Source of the DNA: Augochlora pura
Lineage: Eukaryota; Arthropoda; Insecta; Hymenoptera; Halictidae
Assembly (NCBI RefSeq): GCF_028453695.1
Contig: NC_135780.1
Location: 3,224,001-3,288,000 of the forward strand
Direction: 5' to 3'
DNA length: 64,000 nt
Below, piece after piece: positions 1 to 11,480 of this stretch (positions are counted from its first letter, which is position 1; every line of letters starts with the position of its first letter). The notes under the pieces were generated by a model that was not told the origin of the DNA, did no database searches, and saw only the letters and a program-made list of their open reading frames with translations. The position numbers were made by a program, and so were the translations under genes.

Positions 1-2900
1 TCACCGTCAGGACCTGGCGAAACATTTCGGAAAATATTCCAATGGATTAAATACGCCTTCGTTAATTTTTACTAGCTTTCTATGAGCTATATTGTGTACC
101 AGTATCTATAGTATATTTTTGACGATTTTAAGGCTTCTGGAAATTGCGGCCATCTTTGTTAGACTTGGAATATTTTTTCTTATTAAGGGAGTAGCTTTTG
201 TGGGCTAAAAATCGTTGTGACATTTTTGGAAAAATTTCCAGATTATTTAATAAATTGTTAAAAAGCAGAAACGCGTCGCGTCGATTAAAAAGATTGCCTA
301 AATTATTACAGAGTTCAAAGAGATTCAAATGTAAAGGGTTAAAATAATAGCTGGCTATTTTTATTCCTTAGATCGAGCGTGAGATGAATTAATTTTATAT
401 TTATTATTATTTCTCGATGAATATTTTGAGAACCTCGGTCGCCATCTTTGTTGAGCCTAGATTGCTTTCTATTGACCTCGGATCTTAACCAAGAGAATGT
501 ATATGTTTCGTTAAAATTTTGTCACCGATTCCTCTATATTTTAAACGCAGCAATTTCCGTCGATGGAACATAACCTATCGCATTTAACGTCGAGTCCATT
601 CGGCGAGTCGGCTTGCGAATAATCGCGGAAGGAAGTCGCAGAGGCGGCGAGGAAGGAGAAAAGGGGAATCGATAATTTTATGGACTGTCTGTAATCGCGG
701 ACGCGGATGAATCAGAAGAGGATACCGCGCAGGTTAATAATTCGCGAGCACGCGATCCGATGCAAACGAGACGCTCGCGAATAAACCGTGGATCATCGTT
801 GCGGAATAAAAAAATGTCTCCGTCAATTACAAAGAAAAAAAGACAAAAAGAGAAGAATCAAACGGGATCGCGTTTCCTCCTTCGATCGTCTGAACAAAGT
901 GAAAACAATGTAACAACGTTCTTACAGTTTTCCGATATCGTCTTCTCCGCCCTCTATTCCGCCGATCCATTTTTACCATAAATGCATAAAATCGGCGGTC
1001 CACTCGTGAATAAAAGAAATCCCTTACCATTGGAAAGCTAAGGAACTGTGCGCCGGATACGCTCAATAAAACGACACCGTTTTGAGAGCGACGGCGAGAA
1101 ATAATATACGTGGCTCGGCGTAAAACAGGGGAACGCGCGAGCCGCGAATCGAATTCCCGTTGAATAATCTCACTCCCACGTTCCATTATCGTTTCGCCGT
1201 TTCCTGGAAGGTTACTGGGCTGACTGAAACTGAAGGTTTCTCCCTTCACCGTTACTACCGACCGTCCTGCAATTTTTTTACTTAATCCGATTCAAAGTGC
1301 CGCATTAGATAGAGCATTATATCCAGTCTCTCGTGCTCGGTTCAATGTGACGCAATCAAATCCGAGAAAATGGAGGGTTTCAGACTCTGTTTTACAAATC
1401 GCTGCTCTAATTCGATAACGAGATACGCCTGTTAATGTCAATCGAACTAAGTATAATAAATGTGAATAGATTTAAGAAGATAAATCTGTGTAATTAGGAA
1501 TATTTTAATCACTTTACTGATTGGTAGCTTATAAATTCCTCTGTCGAACTTTTCAAATATTTATTTATCAATTAACGTTCCCCCGGGTTTACAAAGAATA
1601 CCCGGGGTTACTAAATATTAAATACCCTTTGCGATCAATAAAATAAATAAAATAAAAATAAAATAAATATCGTCATTAGGTAAAACATGAAAATGTTAGT
1701 ATCAATTATGCTACAATAACAGAAATATTTACTACCGAATGACTGGTCGTTAATATTTTATATTTAATGAAATTTCTCTCCACTTTGAGAGAATTATTAT
1801 TATTTTTATCACAGAGAAGTTATTCAATGTAAAAATTCGTATCACGCTGAACGTAACTCGCGAAGATCAAATCAATCGTACGAACATTCTACGAACGATA
1901 TATATTTAACAAAAATATAAAAACCCAGTTTCTGCTATCGTGTTCGACGATGAACGAGTCAACTCGCCGTAAAACCGATAGTATTCAGATCTCCGGCATC
2001 CTCGTTTCAACCGATTACAAACCACGAATTTTCAGCGTCAGTTTTCTCTGACTTTTGTCCATCGCCGGGAATCGCCGCGGCAAGCCAAAGATGATAATCG
2101 GGACACAGCGGAGGTTCAAAGGTATTGTTCGGCGGCGATTTCTGTCGCGCGGAAAATTCGAACAATGGCTGGGTAACGATTGCTTAAAACAACGGAGGGG
2201 GGAGGGGGGAAAGCGGCGGCAGGTGCGGGAACAAAGCCGTCTCCCCGGCGCAGTTCAAAGTAAATGAAATTCGCGTGAAAAAGCATTACGCCGATCGCGT
2301 GTCTCTCGAGTGTTTACTCGCTCCCTTGACCCAGAAACTTTCCCAGCGTTTTCGTGCGGAGCGTTTCGCGTCGCGTCGCGACGGATCCCCGCGAAATTAA
2401 CGCCGCCGTCGCCGCCGTCGTCTGTCGATAGCCGCGTAGCCCTTGGACGCTGCCGAGCATCGGAGAGAAAATGATAAAAGCGTCGCTAAATTTCCGTGGA
2501 AGCCGGCACACAGGGATCGATAAGCCCCTTCCTGTTCCAGAAGCAGCCGAGTTCGGCTCTGCCGGCGAGTCGCGCCAGCCGATGCCTGCGCTCGAAAATC
2601 GAAAAAACCCAGTCGCGATGCATTGCGATTGTCAGGTTTGCTCGTCGAAGGAACCCTTCGATGCCACGAATTTGTTCGATTAATTCGTCGCGGTTGAATG
2701 TGCCGATTTCAGCCGTGTTCGGTTCTTTAAGACACCCCTAAAGAGCGCGCGTGAATTATTTAACCACCGACGGACGTCAGACGTTCTGAAGTATAATTTT
2801 GCGTTAGCGGTGACGTTCGTACGACAAAGGTCGAAGCTGACTTCGAACGAAGACAATTCATCGTGGTTCTATAGTACTTCTATTGTGAACAGATTATTTC
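1..2900. other. Non-coding stretch
   Basis: AT-rich DNA alternates with CpG-rich patches (600-1250, 1930-2800). Short open frames in the CpG-rich patches have no recognisable content. The only structure noted is the hairpin at 1580-1607. Confidence 0.6.
1580..1607. other. GC hairpin in AT-rich DNA
   Basis: CCCCGGGT (1581-1588) pairs with ACCCGGGG (1600-1607) across an 11-base loop. It stands out in AT-rich surroundings; no function is assigned. Confidence 0.6.
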
Positions 2901-2914
2901 TATTTCTACTGTTA

Positions 2915-3060
2915 CTATTTCTACTATTATTATTATTATTGTTATATAATATTTCTATACTTACTGTACTATTTCTACTATTATTATTATTATTATAATA
3001 ATTATTATTATTGTTATATAATATTTCTATACTTACTGTACTATTTCTTATTGTACTTCT
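2915..3060. repeat. (ATT)n with a 72-bp spaced duplication
   Basis: The stretch GTTATATAATATTTCTATAC onward (2941-2976) recurs at 3013-3048, separated by ATT repeats. Confidence 0.75.
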
Positions 3061-3141
3061 ATTTCTGGTACTATAGTATTATGGACAATTCTCTAATATT
3101 TTTTCTCTCTATCTATTAGATTATACCTATCAGATTATTAC

Positions 3142-3450
3142 GCCTATTAAAATAAACGTTAAGGTAACCACGCGACCACTTAATTATATATAATAGATTT
3201 CACACTTTCATATACAATAGATTTCATTTTCACTCTTTTATATAATAAATATATATAATACCTATTAAAGGACTGTGCCTATTAAAATAAACGTTAATGT
3301 AACAGCGCAGCCACTTAATTGTAGTAATATATTACATTTTCACTCTTTTATATAATAAATATATAATAGATATATAATACCTATTAAAGGACTTAATTAT
3401 AATAATATAATTCATTTTCATTCTTTCGTATAATAAACATATAATACCTG
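3142..3450. repeat. 135-bp tandem duplication plus partial third copy
   Basis: GCCTATTAAAATAAACGTTAA begins at 3142 and, apart from its last base, again at 3277. The following CACTCTTTTATATAATAAATA also repeats, and a shortened third copy follows from about 3384. Confidence 0.75.
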
Positions 3451-3459
3451 GAAATAAAT

Positions 3460-4860
3460 CAAGAAATGATTTTATATACCCGAGAAGTAAATGAACTGCC
3501 CCGCAATTAATTTTCATCGAGACAATAAAATCATCGAACCAATTTATCGTCCCCTGTTCGCGACGTTTATTCGCTTTCGCTGCGCGAGCCCGCGGAGAAT
3601 CAGAAACGGGCGGATCGAGAATTAAATTCGCGGCCGATAAAGGTCGAATCAAATAATGAACCCATTAAATCGACTCGCGATCGCGAGCGAGCGTTGAAAA
3701 TTCGCCGAGTTTCCCCGGAGAACGGTGCCCGATCGATGTTATCGTCGAATCGAAGCAAGAATTCAGCGCGTTAATTCTTCGGCGCGGGAAGAGACGAAGT
3801 TCAATTACGAATCCGCCTATTGTTTCCTCTGTGGCCGGCCGGGGGCGGGAGAGGCCCGAGGCACAAAAGCGATCGCCGCGGTGAATGGACAGGCTATAGA
3901 ACGCGCGTGTGTGCCGGTGTGTTTGGCGGGGCACCGCGAGGCCCGACGCGGAATTCCCCGTGAAATATGGAAAACGAGAATCGGAGGGACGCCGTCCGTT
4001 TCGCGGCGACGCGGGACGTCGCTTGTTTCACGGTTGACACGGCACTCGCCGCCGTTTCACCCTACCCCCGATTCTATTTTCTATTTCGTACCCACCCCCG
4101 CTTTCCCTGCCGACCCGTTCGCTGGACCCGGTCCGTCGAATTCACGACGCGGCGTCGCGGCGAAACGGAAACGACGGATTGAAAGCCGCGGGGAACGACA
4201 GCTTTTCTATCGGGTCGACCCCCGGTATCGCGATTATTTGGGAAGGCGAACAACGAATTCATTTTCCGCGATGATGGTCGTGCCGATTGCTAGACCGCAG
4301 AATTTTTTTCAGGCAACCCCTGGCGGTGTTTTTTTTAAAGAAGGATTTAAGTATATTTTTTCTTTTAATGTTAAAGACGCTAGTTTACGGTACAATAAGT
4401 CAGATATCTTGTTCTTTTAAGTTAGCTATTAATTACTCGGAATATACAGCAACGATAATTTTAAAGCGCGTTGTTATAATTATGCAATATTATTTATACG
4501 TTATTACAGTACAATTGCGTAATTTAATTATATCGTTTAATTACGTCGCCAGTTTATTCGAGTACAAATTAATTTATTCGCGAGAGTAATTAAAATGCAA
4601 CGTGATCGGAATACAAGGTAATTGGAATACAATTTTTGAAATTGCAGAACTTTGAACAAGTGAAACACATTTATACGTTTTTCGATTAAATGATTTCTTG
4701 ATTGAATGAAGATTCAATTATTATTTGCAAAGGAACTATTAATCTAATTTATAATTCACCTTCTTTGACGCTAACTATACACAGAAAGGACAACAATAAG
4801 TATCCTCCTGTTCGAACTCTTCACCTGATTCTTTCATTCTCTCCTTACCCATTACTATCC
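3460..4860. other. Non-coding CpG-rich island and AT-rich flank
   Basis: A CpG-rich island (3540-4270) gives a 231-codon plus-strand frame with low-complexity Arg/Pro/Ser-rich content and no known domain; it is regarded as chance. The rest is AT-rich with nothing recognised. Confidence 0.55.
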
Positions 4861-4861
4861 T

Positions 4862-5080
4862 TTAACCCTTTGCACTATAACAACGAGTCAGACTCGTGAC
4901 AAAGATTTCACGCATGACCTACTAATTATGAATATTATTAATTCATTTCGAATCGAAATCAAATCTAATTATTTTGTTATCGAAGCACAGAGTGGAAGAT
5001 AAATAAAGACGATATAAGAAATACGAATTGTTTGGTCCTATTAAAGAAAATATTGAGGACGAACAAATGCTAATTAACAG
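4862..5080 (+). mobile_element. piggyBac-like MITE, copy A, right end truncated
   Basis: It starts TTAACCCTTTGCACTATAA, followed by the subterminal palindrome ACGAGTCAGACTCGT (4883-4897), and stays similar to copy B until about 5080, where the right terminal repeat is missing. A TTAA target and ends beginning CCC are typical of the piggyBac superfamily; no transposase is present. Confidence 0.6.
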
Positions 5081-5187
5081 ATTGCGTGCGGGGACATTTT
5101 GCAGCGGAATTGTACTCGGAACGGGCGTTTTCCGCGTAAATTTAGTTATTCAGTTAAATCTCAATAGATCGAAAATTATTTAATTTT

Positions 5188-5438
5188 TTAACCCCTTGCA
5201 CTATAATAACGAGTCGGACTCGTGGTGAGGATTTTATGCAAGCTCTGCTAAATATGAATATTATTCATTTCTTCTACGTTAAAGTAAAAATAAATTCCTC
5301 TGTTATCGAAGTATAGAAACGAAGGTAAATAAAGACAATATAGGAAAAAGGAATTGTCCGATTTTATTAGAAAAATTATTAAGTATGAATAAGTACTAAT
5401 CGTCACAGTATGAAAGGAGCGATAGTGCAAGGGGTTAA
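5188..5438 (+). mobile_element. piggyBac-like MITE, copy B, complete
   Basis: A 251-bp element is bounded by TTAA on both sides, with inverted ends TTAACCCCTTGCACTATAA and TAGTGCAAGGGGTTAA. The subterminal palindrome is ACGAGTCGGACTCGT at 5209-5223. The interior is AT-rich and non-coding. It lies 107 bp downstream of copy A in the same orientation. A fragment resembling its right interior (CACAGCGTGAAAGGA) recurs just outside at about 5561-5575. Confidence 0.75.
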
Positions 5439-5439
5439 C

Positions 5440-6378
5440 CAACTTTTCGTATTTTATATTGATGTATATATATATAAACAAATATATAAATAACAATCAT
5501 AAGTGTCAAGTATCAATCGTCAGAAAACATACTAGTACGTGACCCGCATACAATGCGTTAACACAGCGTGAAAGGAATCATAGTATCATCACGTAATTTG
5601 TAATTCACAAATCGCCAGTTAATTTCCCCGAGCTTTCCAGTGCATTGTCCCTCCGATATACTAAATAAACCACCGCGTGGGCGGCCTGCAACACTTCTTC
5701 TCACGTCTTCCACCGAGAAATATAAAATCGCTCGCGACGTCCCTTCGGTGTACAGCCGCGCCAACTCATGCGGATAATCGTGGACATTGAAGTTCCGCTA
5801 GCCACCGCTTTCTTATTCGCTTGCCAGCACGTAAGGGTTAATAATTGCCACCGAAGGGGGCCGAGTATTTGGACCATGATGCCTACCATTTAAAGGGATG
5901 AACGGTTGATCCATTAATCAACGGGGATCCCACACTTTTCCGCCAACTGGATGAGTGACAAAGAAACGTACCTGCCATTGAAAACCGATCGGATGTCATG
6001 CATGGAGGCGGCTCCACGACGTCGCGTCATTGAACATCTCTCTCTCTCTCTCTCGCTCTCTCGATCTCTTGCGCTCTATCGGTGCCTCTCCCGTTCCTCT
6101 TTCTCTCTCTATTTTAAACTACCATTCACCGAACTCTACTCGAGTGTCACTAACGCTAGAGAGCCACGTGGCAGGCCTCGAACTTTCGCTTTCGCGACTC
6201 TCTTTGCACCTGGGAAAATTCGTTAGTCGCCCGGGTCCACGGGAACCCCTTCACCGGTTCGCAATGCAATTTTCGATTAGGCGAGCAGACTCGACGCCGC
6301 GCGGCGCGTTCGATCAGCGTCGCCGCTGCGAAATCGAATTTCGTCTAGGTTCTTTGAGACGCCGACAACGCACTAGCG
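5440..6378. other. Non-coding stretch with a (TC)n tract
   Basis: Between two MITEs. It includes TC-rich sequence at about 6036-6065 and CpG-rich DNA to 6370. No gene seen. Confidence 0.55.
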
Positions 6379-6625
6379 TTAACCCTTTGCACTCGAGTGG
6401 CGACTTTGAAGCACCACTAAAATGATCCTTTTCGTTCGAAAATAATTCTTGTAAGAATAAAGTTTAGATTTCAAGAATGGTTGAGCAGTGAAACTGTCGC
6501 TATGAGTCGCAAGAATCAATATCGCACGCATAAAAGTGCACTTTATTGCATAGAATAGAAATACTATGAGCAAGGAAAATTATTTCACTTTTACAGTTGA
6601 TATCGCTTCGAGTGCAAAGAGTTAA
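6379..6625 (+). mobile_element. piggyBac-like MITE, copy D, a different subfamily
   Basis: A 247-bp element has ends TTAACCCTTTGCACTCGAG and CGAGTGCAAAGAGTTAA. It shares the outer terminal repeat with copies A-C, but next to it carries the palindrome CACTCGAGTG. Its interior differs from copies B and C. Confidence 0.7.
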
Positions 6626-7282
6626 TTATCGGCCGCGGGGCACACCTGTCGTGGGAATTGGGTTGCCGTTGGAAATTCCCGAACGATTTCTGATCGAATC
6701 GCGTTTCAGTATAGTTCCTGGAACGACGGGGGACAACGTCGATCGACTAGAAAATCAGGCGAACGATCTTCCGGGATCGCGCAGAATTTTTCCACTGTGG
6801 CAAAGAATTTGAAAATTTTTTAAGACTCTTCGGAGGATATAAAAGACAACCGAGAATTTGTAGACGGTCCGAAAGGATCAAAAAGGGAGTAAAAAGATCC
6901 TAAACAAGATCCGAAATTGGATGCTTTTCAAGGATCTCGGACGATGTTTCAATCAGCGAAGAGTTCGATACGGATTTAAATATCGTTAGAGGATCTTCAG
7001 AAAGGCCAAAAGGATCTACGAGATTCTTCGAGGATTTATGTGGACTACCAAACGGTTCCACAAATTTGTAAAGCTGCTACAGAAATGGATGTGGGACAGT
7101 CGTTGCTTTTAAAGGACCCGACCGACGTACTTTGAGGCATTACTGGATTTAGCAGCTTCATAAAATCAAAACGTATTACATGCAATGCTACAGTAACTTA
7201 GTTAATGATTTTAAGTTCTTCCCAAAAATATTCATGGTCTGAAATAATTAAATCCACATCTGCTATGATAAAGTTTTGAGAG
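6626..7282. other. Non-coding stretch rich in GGATC/GATCC words
   Basis: From about 6770 to 7060, words such as GGATCT, GATCCG and AAGGATC recur without fixed spacing, suggesting an old, decayed repeat. No gene seen. Confidence 0.4.
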
Positions 7283-7528
7283 GTAGAAAATTTAGCTGTT
7301 AATAACTGCGATTAATAAAATAAATCTACTATATGTGTATGATATACGCGTATAATATATGTGTATAATAAATTTATATAATATTTTATAAAATATATGT
7401 TGATATAATATTTTATAGAATAAATGTATATAATATTTTATAGAATAAATGTATATAACATTTGCATCTGATATATACATATTACATATATTTTATTAAT
7501 CGCAACCATTAGCAGCTAATTTCTCTAC
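7283..7528. mobile_element. Foldback/MITE-like element with about 40-bp inverted arms
   Basis: The left arm 7283-7321 and right arm 7489-7528 are inverted copies of each other: both contain GCGATTAATAAAATA and, with a few mismatches, GTAGA-AAATTAGCTG. The 165 bp between them are AT-rich short repeats (TATAATATTTTATAGAATAAATG-like units). No coding capacity is present. A target duplication could not be identified with confidence. Confidence 0.6.
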
Positions 7529-8015
7529 TTCTAATTCCCTCTTCTCCCTTTCATTTATCTGCTTATTATATTTATTCGTACCCTACGATCTTTTATTAAA
7601 AATTTCATATAGCCGTGGTACAAAATTACGACAATTGGTCGACAATGTCCAAGAAAATAGGTGTTCCGTTCCACTGTGCGCGGCCTCGCGACTGGCAGAA
7701 CGCACGGCGGGACGCGTTCATTATTCCTTTGTTTTTTAGCCGGTCCTCGAGATACCCGAGTCGAGTTGGAACTTTCGCCGGGGTCTCGAGTGGAAAACTG
7801 CATTTCGCGGCACAATTTTCCAGCCCGTGGTGGCAGACCGTTGCTCGGACGATTCGGACGACGAGGAACGAGTTTTAATGGAGAACCTCGACGCCTACGC
7901 CGATGCCGACGCCGATTAATGCTGGTCTTTTGCCACCCTTGTCGGTCCCATAAGGAGCGCAAAGACTGACACTTCAGGTGGAATGCCGTATCTTCTGTCT
8001 ATTATGTGCTACAGG

Positions 8016-8393
8016 TACTGAATATATTGTAATAAATGTATTGTACTGAATATATTGTAATTAATGTATTGTACTAAATATATTGTATTAAATATATTGT
8101 ACTAAATGTATTGTATTAAATATATTGTACTAAATAAATTTTACTAAGTACATTACACTAAATAAATTTTACTAAATATATTGTACTAAATACATTGTAT
8201 TAAATATATTGTACTAAATATATTGTACTAAATAAATTTTACTAAATACATTATACTAAATAAATTTTACTAAATACATTATACTAAATAAATTTTACTA
8301 AATATATTGTACTAAATACATTGTATTGAATATATTATGCTAAATAAATTTTGCTATACGAAATAAATTTTTAGTAAATACGTTATACTAAAC
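8016..8393. repeat. 14-bp minisatellite, unit ATTGTACTAAATAT
   Basis: About 26 head-to-tail units with two main variants (ATTGTACTAAATAT and ATTTTACTAAATAA) that alternate in the central part. Confidence 0.85.
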
Positions 8394-9004
8394 TAACACA
8401 CTCTAAACAATTACATTAATCTATCTCTTCGCGTCTCTATCATTAAAGTCTAACCTAAATTACTACGTAAGATACAAACCATAAATTATTCTTCTCCCGT
8501 TATTTCTAGCCGTTAGAACAAGAAAGTGTATCGAGTCTTGAATAAACATTTCTTTAAAAAAGAAGAGAGATGCCGACGCCGACGACGCTCCGAGAGAGAT
8601 TGCCGTGGGAACCCAGCCGCTTGTTGCATCCCGAGATTGCGGATTTATAATTATTTCGCGGGACCCCGGCATCCAATTATTCCAACGAAGTCAGTTCCCC
8701 GCCGTAAATCCATTACCATCTATCAGCTCGTTCCCGGCCGCCATCTTAGTCTCGATCCTCGATTTAATATTCCGACCCGGCCGCGCCGCGACCTCGCGAA
8801 ACCTCTGTGCTCGAACCAGCCAGCGATTTTATCGGGCAGTTTTATTATCCGAGACTCTTGCTTTTGCTTTTAGATCGTCCAAGCTTTTGTTTTAAATATC
8901 GTTGCGCTGAGATTGTTACGTTGTTTCTAGGTTAGGCCGCGTCACTCGTGTATATTAATACATCGAAGTAGTAAACTCCTTTGAAATTGATAGATTGATG
9001 TTGA

Positions 9005-9293
9005 GAAATTCGAACGTTGGGATTAATAAATTGAAATTAAAAAAATTGGAATTAATCAATTGAAATTAATCAATTGAAATTAATATATCGAAATTAATAA
9101 ATCAGAATTAATAAATCGAAATTAGTCAATTGAAAGTAATAAAGGAAAATTAATAAATCTAAATTAATAAATCGAAACTAATAAATCGAAGTTAATAATT
9201 CAAAATTAATAAATCAAAATTAATAAATAGAAATTTAAAAATCGAAATTAATAAATTGGAATTAATAAATTGCGATTAATAAGTCAAATGAAA
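9005..9293. repeat. 14-bp minisatellite, unit ATTAATAAATCGAA
   Basis: About 20 diverged units (CGAA, CAAA, TTGA variants). It has the same unit length as the array 600 bp upstream but an unrelated sequence. Confidence 0.8.
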
Positions 9294-9859
9294 TCTAAAA
9301 AATCGAACCGTGCAATCGCCTTCCAGAAAATTCGGCTTTCGCAGGATCTGCTAGACATCTTGAACACCGGCGGCCATTTTATTGCAGCACGTTCATCGCG
9401 CGCCATCGAGGATCTTCGCCGACTTTCGCCGATAGTTCGAGCATTGTTAATCCAACGCCGAAATTCGCTTCCGCGGGGCGCAATATGCAGCCCCAAGGAT
9501 CGGCTTCCCGTCTCGTAAAGGATATCGCAACACCGTATGGCGGTAATAGCGCCGCGGAATAAAATATATAAATGCGATCGACTATCCGCGGAATCCCGGC
9601 GGGGCGCCCGGGAATATTCCAATTCGCTGCGTTTCCGCCGGATCGAGGGCTCCGGCCATTTCTATGGAACGTGTCGCGCGTACCTAACACGCGGTGCTGC
9701 CTCCCGATCGACGAACTATGCACCCTCGGATGCCGTGGGGGACCCGCGCCGGGACTGCCCCACTCAAGGGACTGCTTGGACACAATGTCCACGACCGGCG
9801 AAAATTATTATGTCCGCTTGGTGGCTTCAGAAGCGCGAGTTTCTTAAACATTTCTTCAT

Positions 9860-10480
9860 TTAAATTGCACCCTGGACGACGATTTCTGGGACACTTGGTC
9901 CAGAATAGCTATCAGCCTGTATTTAAGGGTGGTTTTCACCGCGGCGGTGACAATGAGAATTGTTAAAAAATGTAACTTTACTTTGTACATGATTTGAGAT
10001 GGGTTCTTGGATATTTTTTAATTGAATTATTCCCTTGACAATCATTCCTGGATCACTCGATTGAAAATTCTTCTTATACGCTTGTTAAGGTTAGTTTTCA
10101 GCACGTTGATACAAACGAAATATATTAGGAAATGTAGGATTATTTTCCAAATGATTTTTGAAAGCTTTTTAGACCTATTATAACTAACATTTATAAACTA
10201 TAAATTATATTTTTACATCTATTATAACATCTATTATCCTCCCTTTAAGGCTATTTCTCACCACGCCAATATTAACGAGAGTCATTAAAAAAATGCAGGT
10301 TAATTTTCCAAACAACCTGAGAAAAAATCTTTCAACCATTTTTCAGTTAAATTATTCCTTATCTGATAATTTCCTAGACATCTGATCTTACCCACTTATT
10401 AAGGGTTGCTTTCACCACACCAACATCAATAATAGCCTCCGAAGACACTGTATCTTTTTTATTTTTTCAATATCTACACC
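9860..10480. repeat. Diverged tandem repeat with a unit of about 160 bp, four copies
   Basis: The marker TTAAGG(G) followed by a TTTTCACC-like block occurs at 9923, 10085, 10245 and 10399, spacings of 162, 160 and 154 bp. Blocks before it (TTCCTGGA-CA/CT) and after it (GTTAAAAAATG-like, TTTTCCAAA) recur in register. Confidence 0.65.
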
Positions 10481-10685
10481 CCACCACTGAAAAATCGCAA
10501 GTATCGTCAAATCAATTTCACCAGCCCCGAGATTACCTGCTCGTTCGTCACGGACGTGTCGAACGCGTGCTCCCTTGTAATCAGCCTGTTTCCCCATTAA
10601 TTAGCGAGCGCTGCCAATACAGGTGTCGTTCCGATGCATCCGGCCGGTAATTAAACCAGCGACGACGGCGCCACGGGGTTCCCCG

Positions 10686-10722
10686 GAGAGAGAGAGAGAG
10701 AGAGAAGAGAGAGAGAGGGGGG
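10686..10722. repeat. (GA)n tract
   Basis: GA dinucleotide repeat with one interruption, ending in a short G run. Confidence 0.9.
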
Positions 10723-10886
10723 TGTAGGCGGAAACGAGCAAGAAAAGTTAATGATTAAGCGAGGAAATTCGCGGAACGTGGCGCCACGTCCAAGAAACTG
10801 TTCCCGGATTCTGGGATTTTCGGGCACGGCCGTCTGCGACGACTGCGTCGACGACGACGGTACGGTTCCGTTAATCGACTTCTGAT

Positions 10887-10906
10887 GGGGGGGGGGGGGG
10901 GGGGGG
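10887..10906. repeat. Poly-G, 20 bases
   Basis: Uninterrupted G run in a GC-rich patch; length in the assembly may be approximate. Confidence 0.9.
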
Positions 10907-11127
10907 AATGAAAAAACTGTCGCGGCCATTACCATCGCAAATTCGAACGGGAACGGGGGCAGGAAGCTTCGACGATTCCGGATCCCGGAAAACGAACGTA
11001 ATGAGAAAGTTCGGGCCAACTGCGTTTCTTACACAGCTGCCAGAAAATGGGGAATTTTGCCGAGCACGGGATCCGGGAACATCTTGCGCTGTAACGATCA
11101 CGACGAAGTCGCGATGAAGATTTTATA

Positions 11128-11480
11128 TATAGGGTGTTTTAAATGTTACTTGCAATTTGGATATGAGAGATATGGATATTTGAATATAATTCTTTGTGTT
11201 GTTTGAAATATATTTTTCCTTGGCGAAAATGTAATACGGGGCTTCGTTCACGAGTTATTATCGAAAAACAGTGACCAATGAGGGAGGAGTACGATTAGCG
11301 TTATGTGGCCGAGTTAACGAGCGAACGAAGCTCGGCTCCGCTCATTGGCTCGACCGCAGCGCAGCAGATGGTCTCGCTTGTCATTGGTTACTGGTTCACG
11401 TTAATAACATGCGAACGAAGCCGCGAATTGCATTTGCGCCGAGGAAAATGATGCTTTAAATGACCTCAGAAAACCATCAT
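11128..11480. mobile_element. Possible transposon-derived repeat
   Basis: The segment starts with TATAGGGTGTTTTAAATG, of the GGGTGT type common at insect transposon ends, and contains inverted CCAATGAG (11275-11282) and CTCATTGG (about 11340-11347) blocks in CpG-rich DNA flanked by AT-rich DNA. The 62-codon frame inside it is not recognised. The assignment rests on general appearance only. Confidence 0.25.

Noticed and set aside
1580..1607. GC hairpin considered as a transcription terminator
   Set aside because: No upstream gene, and intrinsic terminators do not apply to this type of genome.
3725..4420. 231-codon plus-strand open frame
   Set aside because: CpG-rich, Arg/Pro/Ser-rich translation without a domain; overlapping frames of similar quality on the other strand.
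8016..9293. Regular short repeats considered as a CRISPR array
   Set aside because: Head-to-tail units without unique spacers, in a eukaryotic context.
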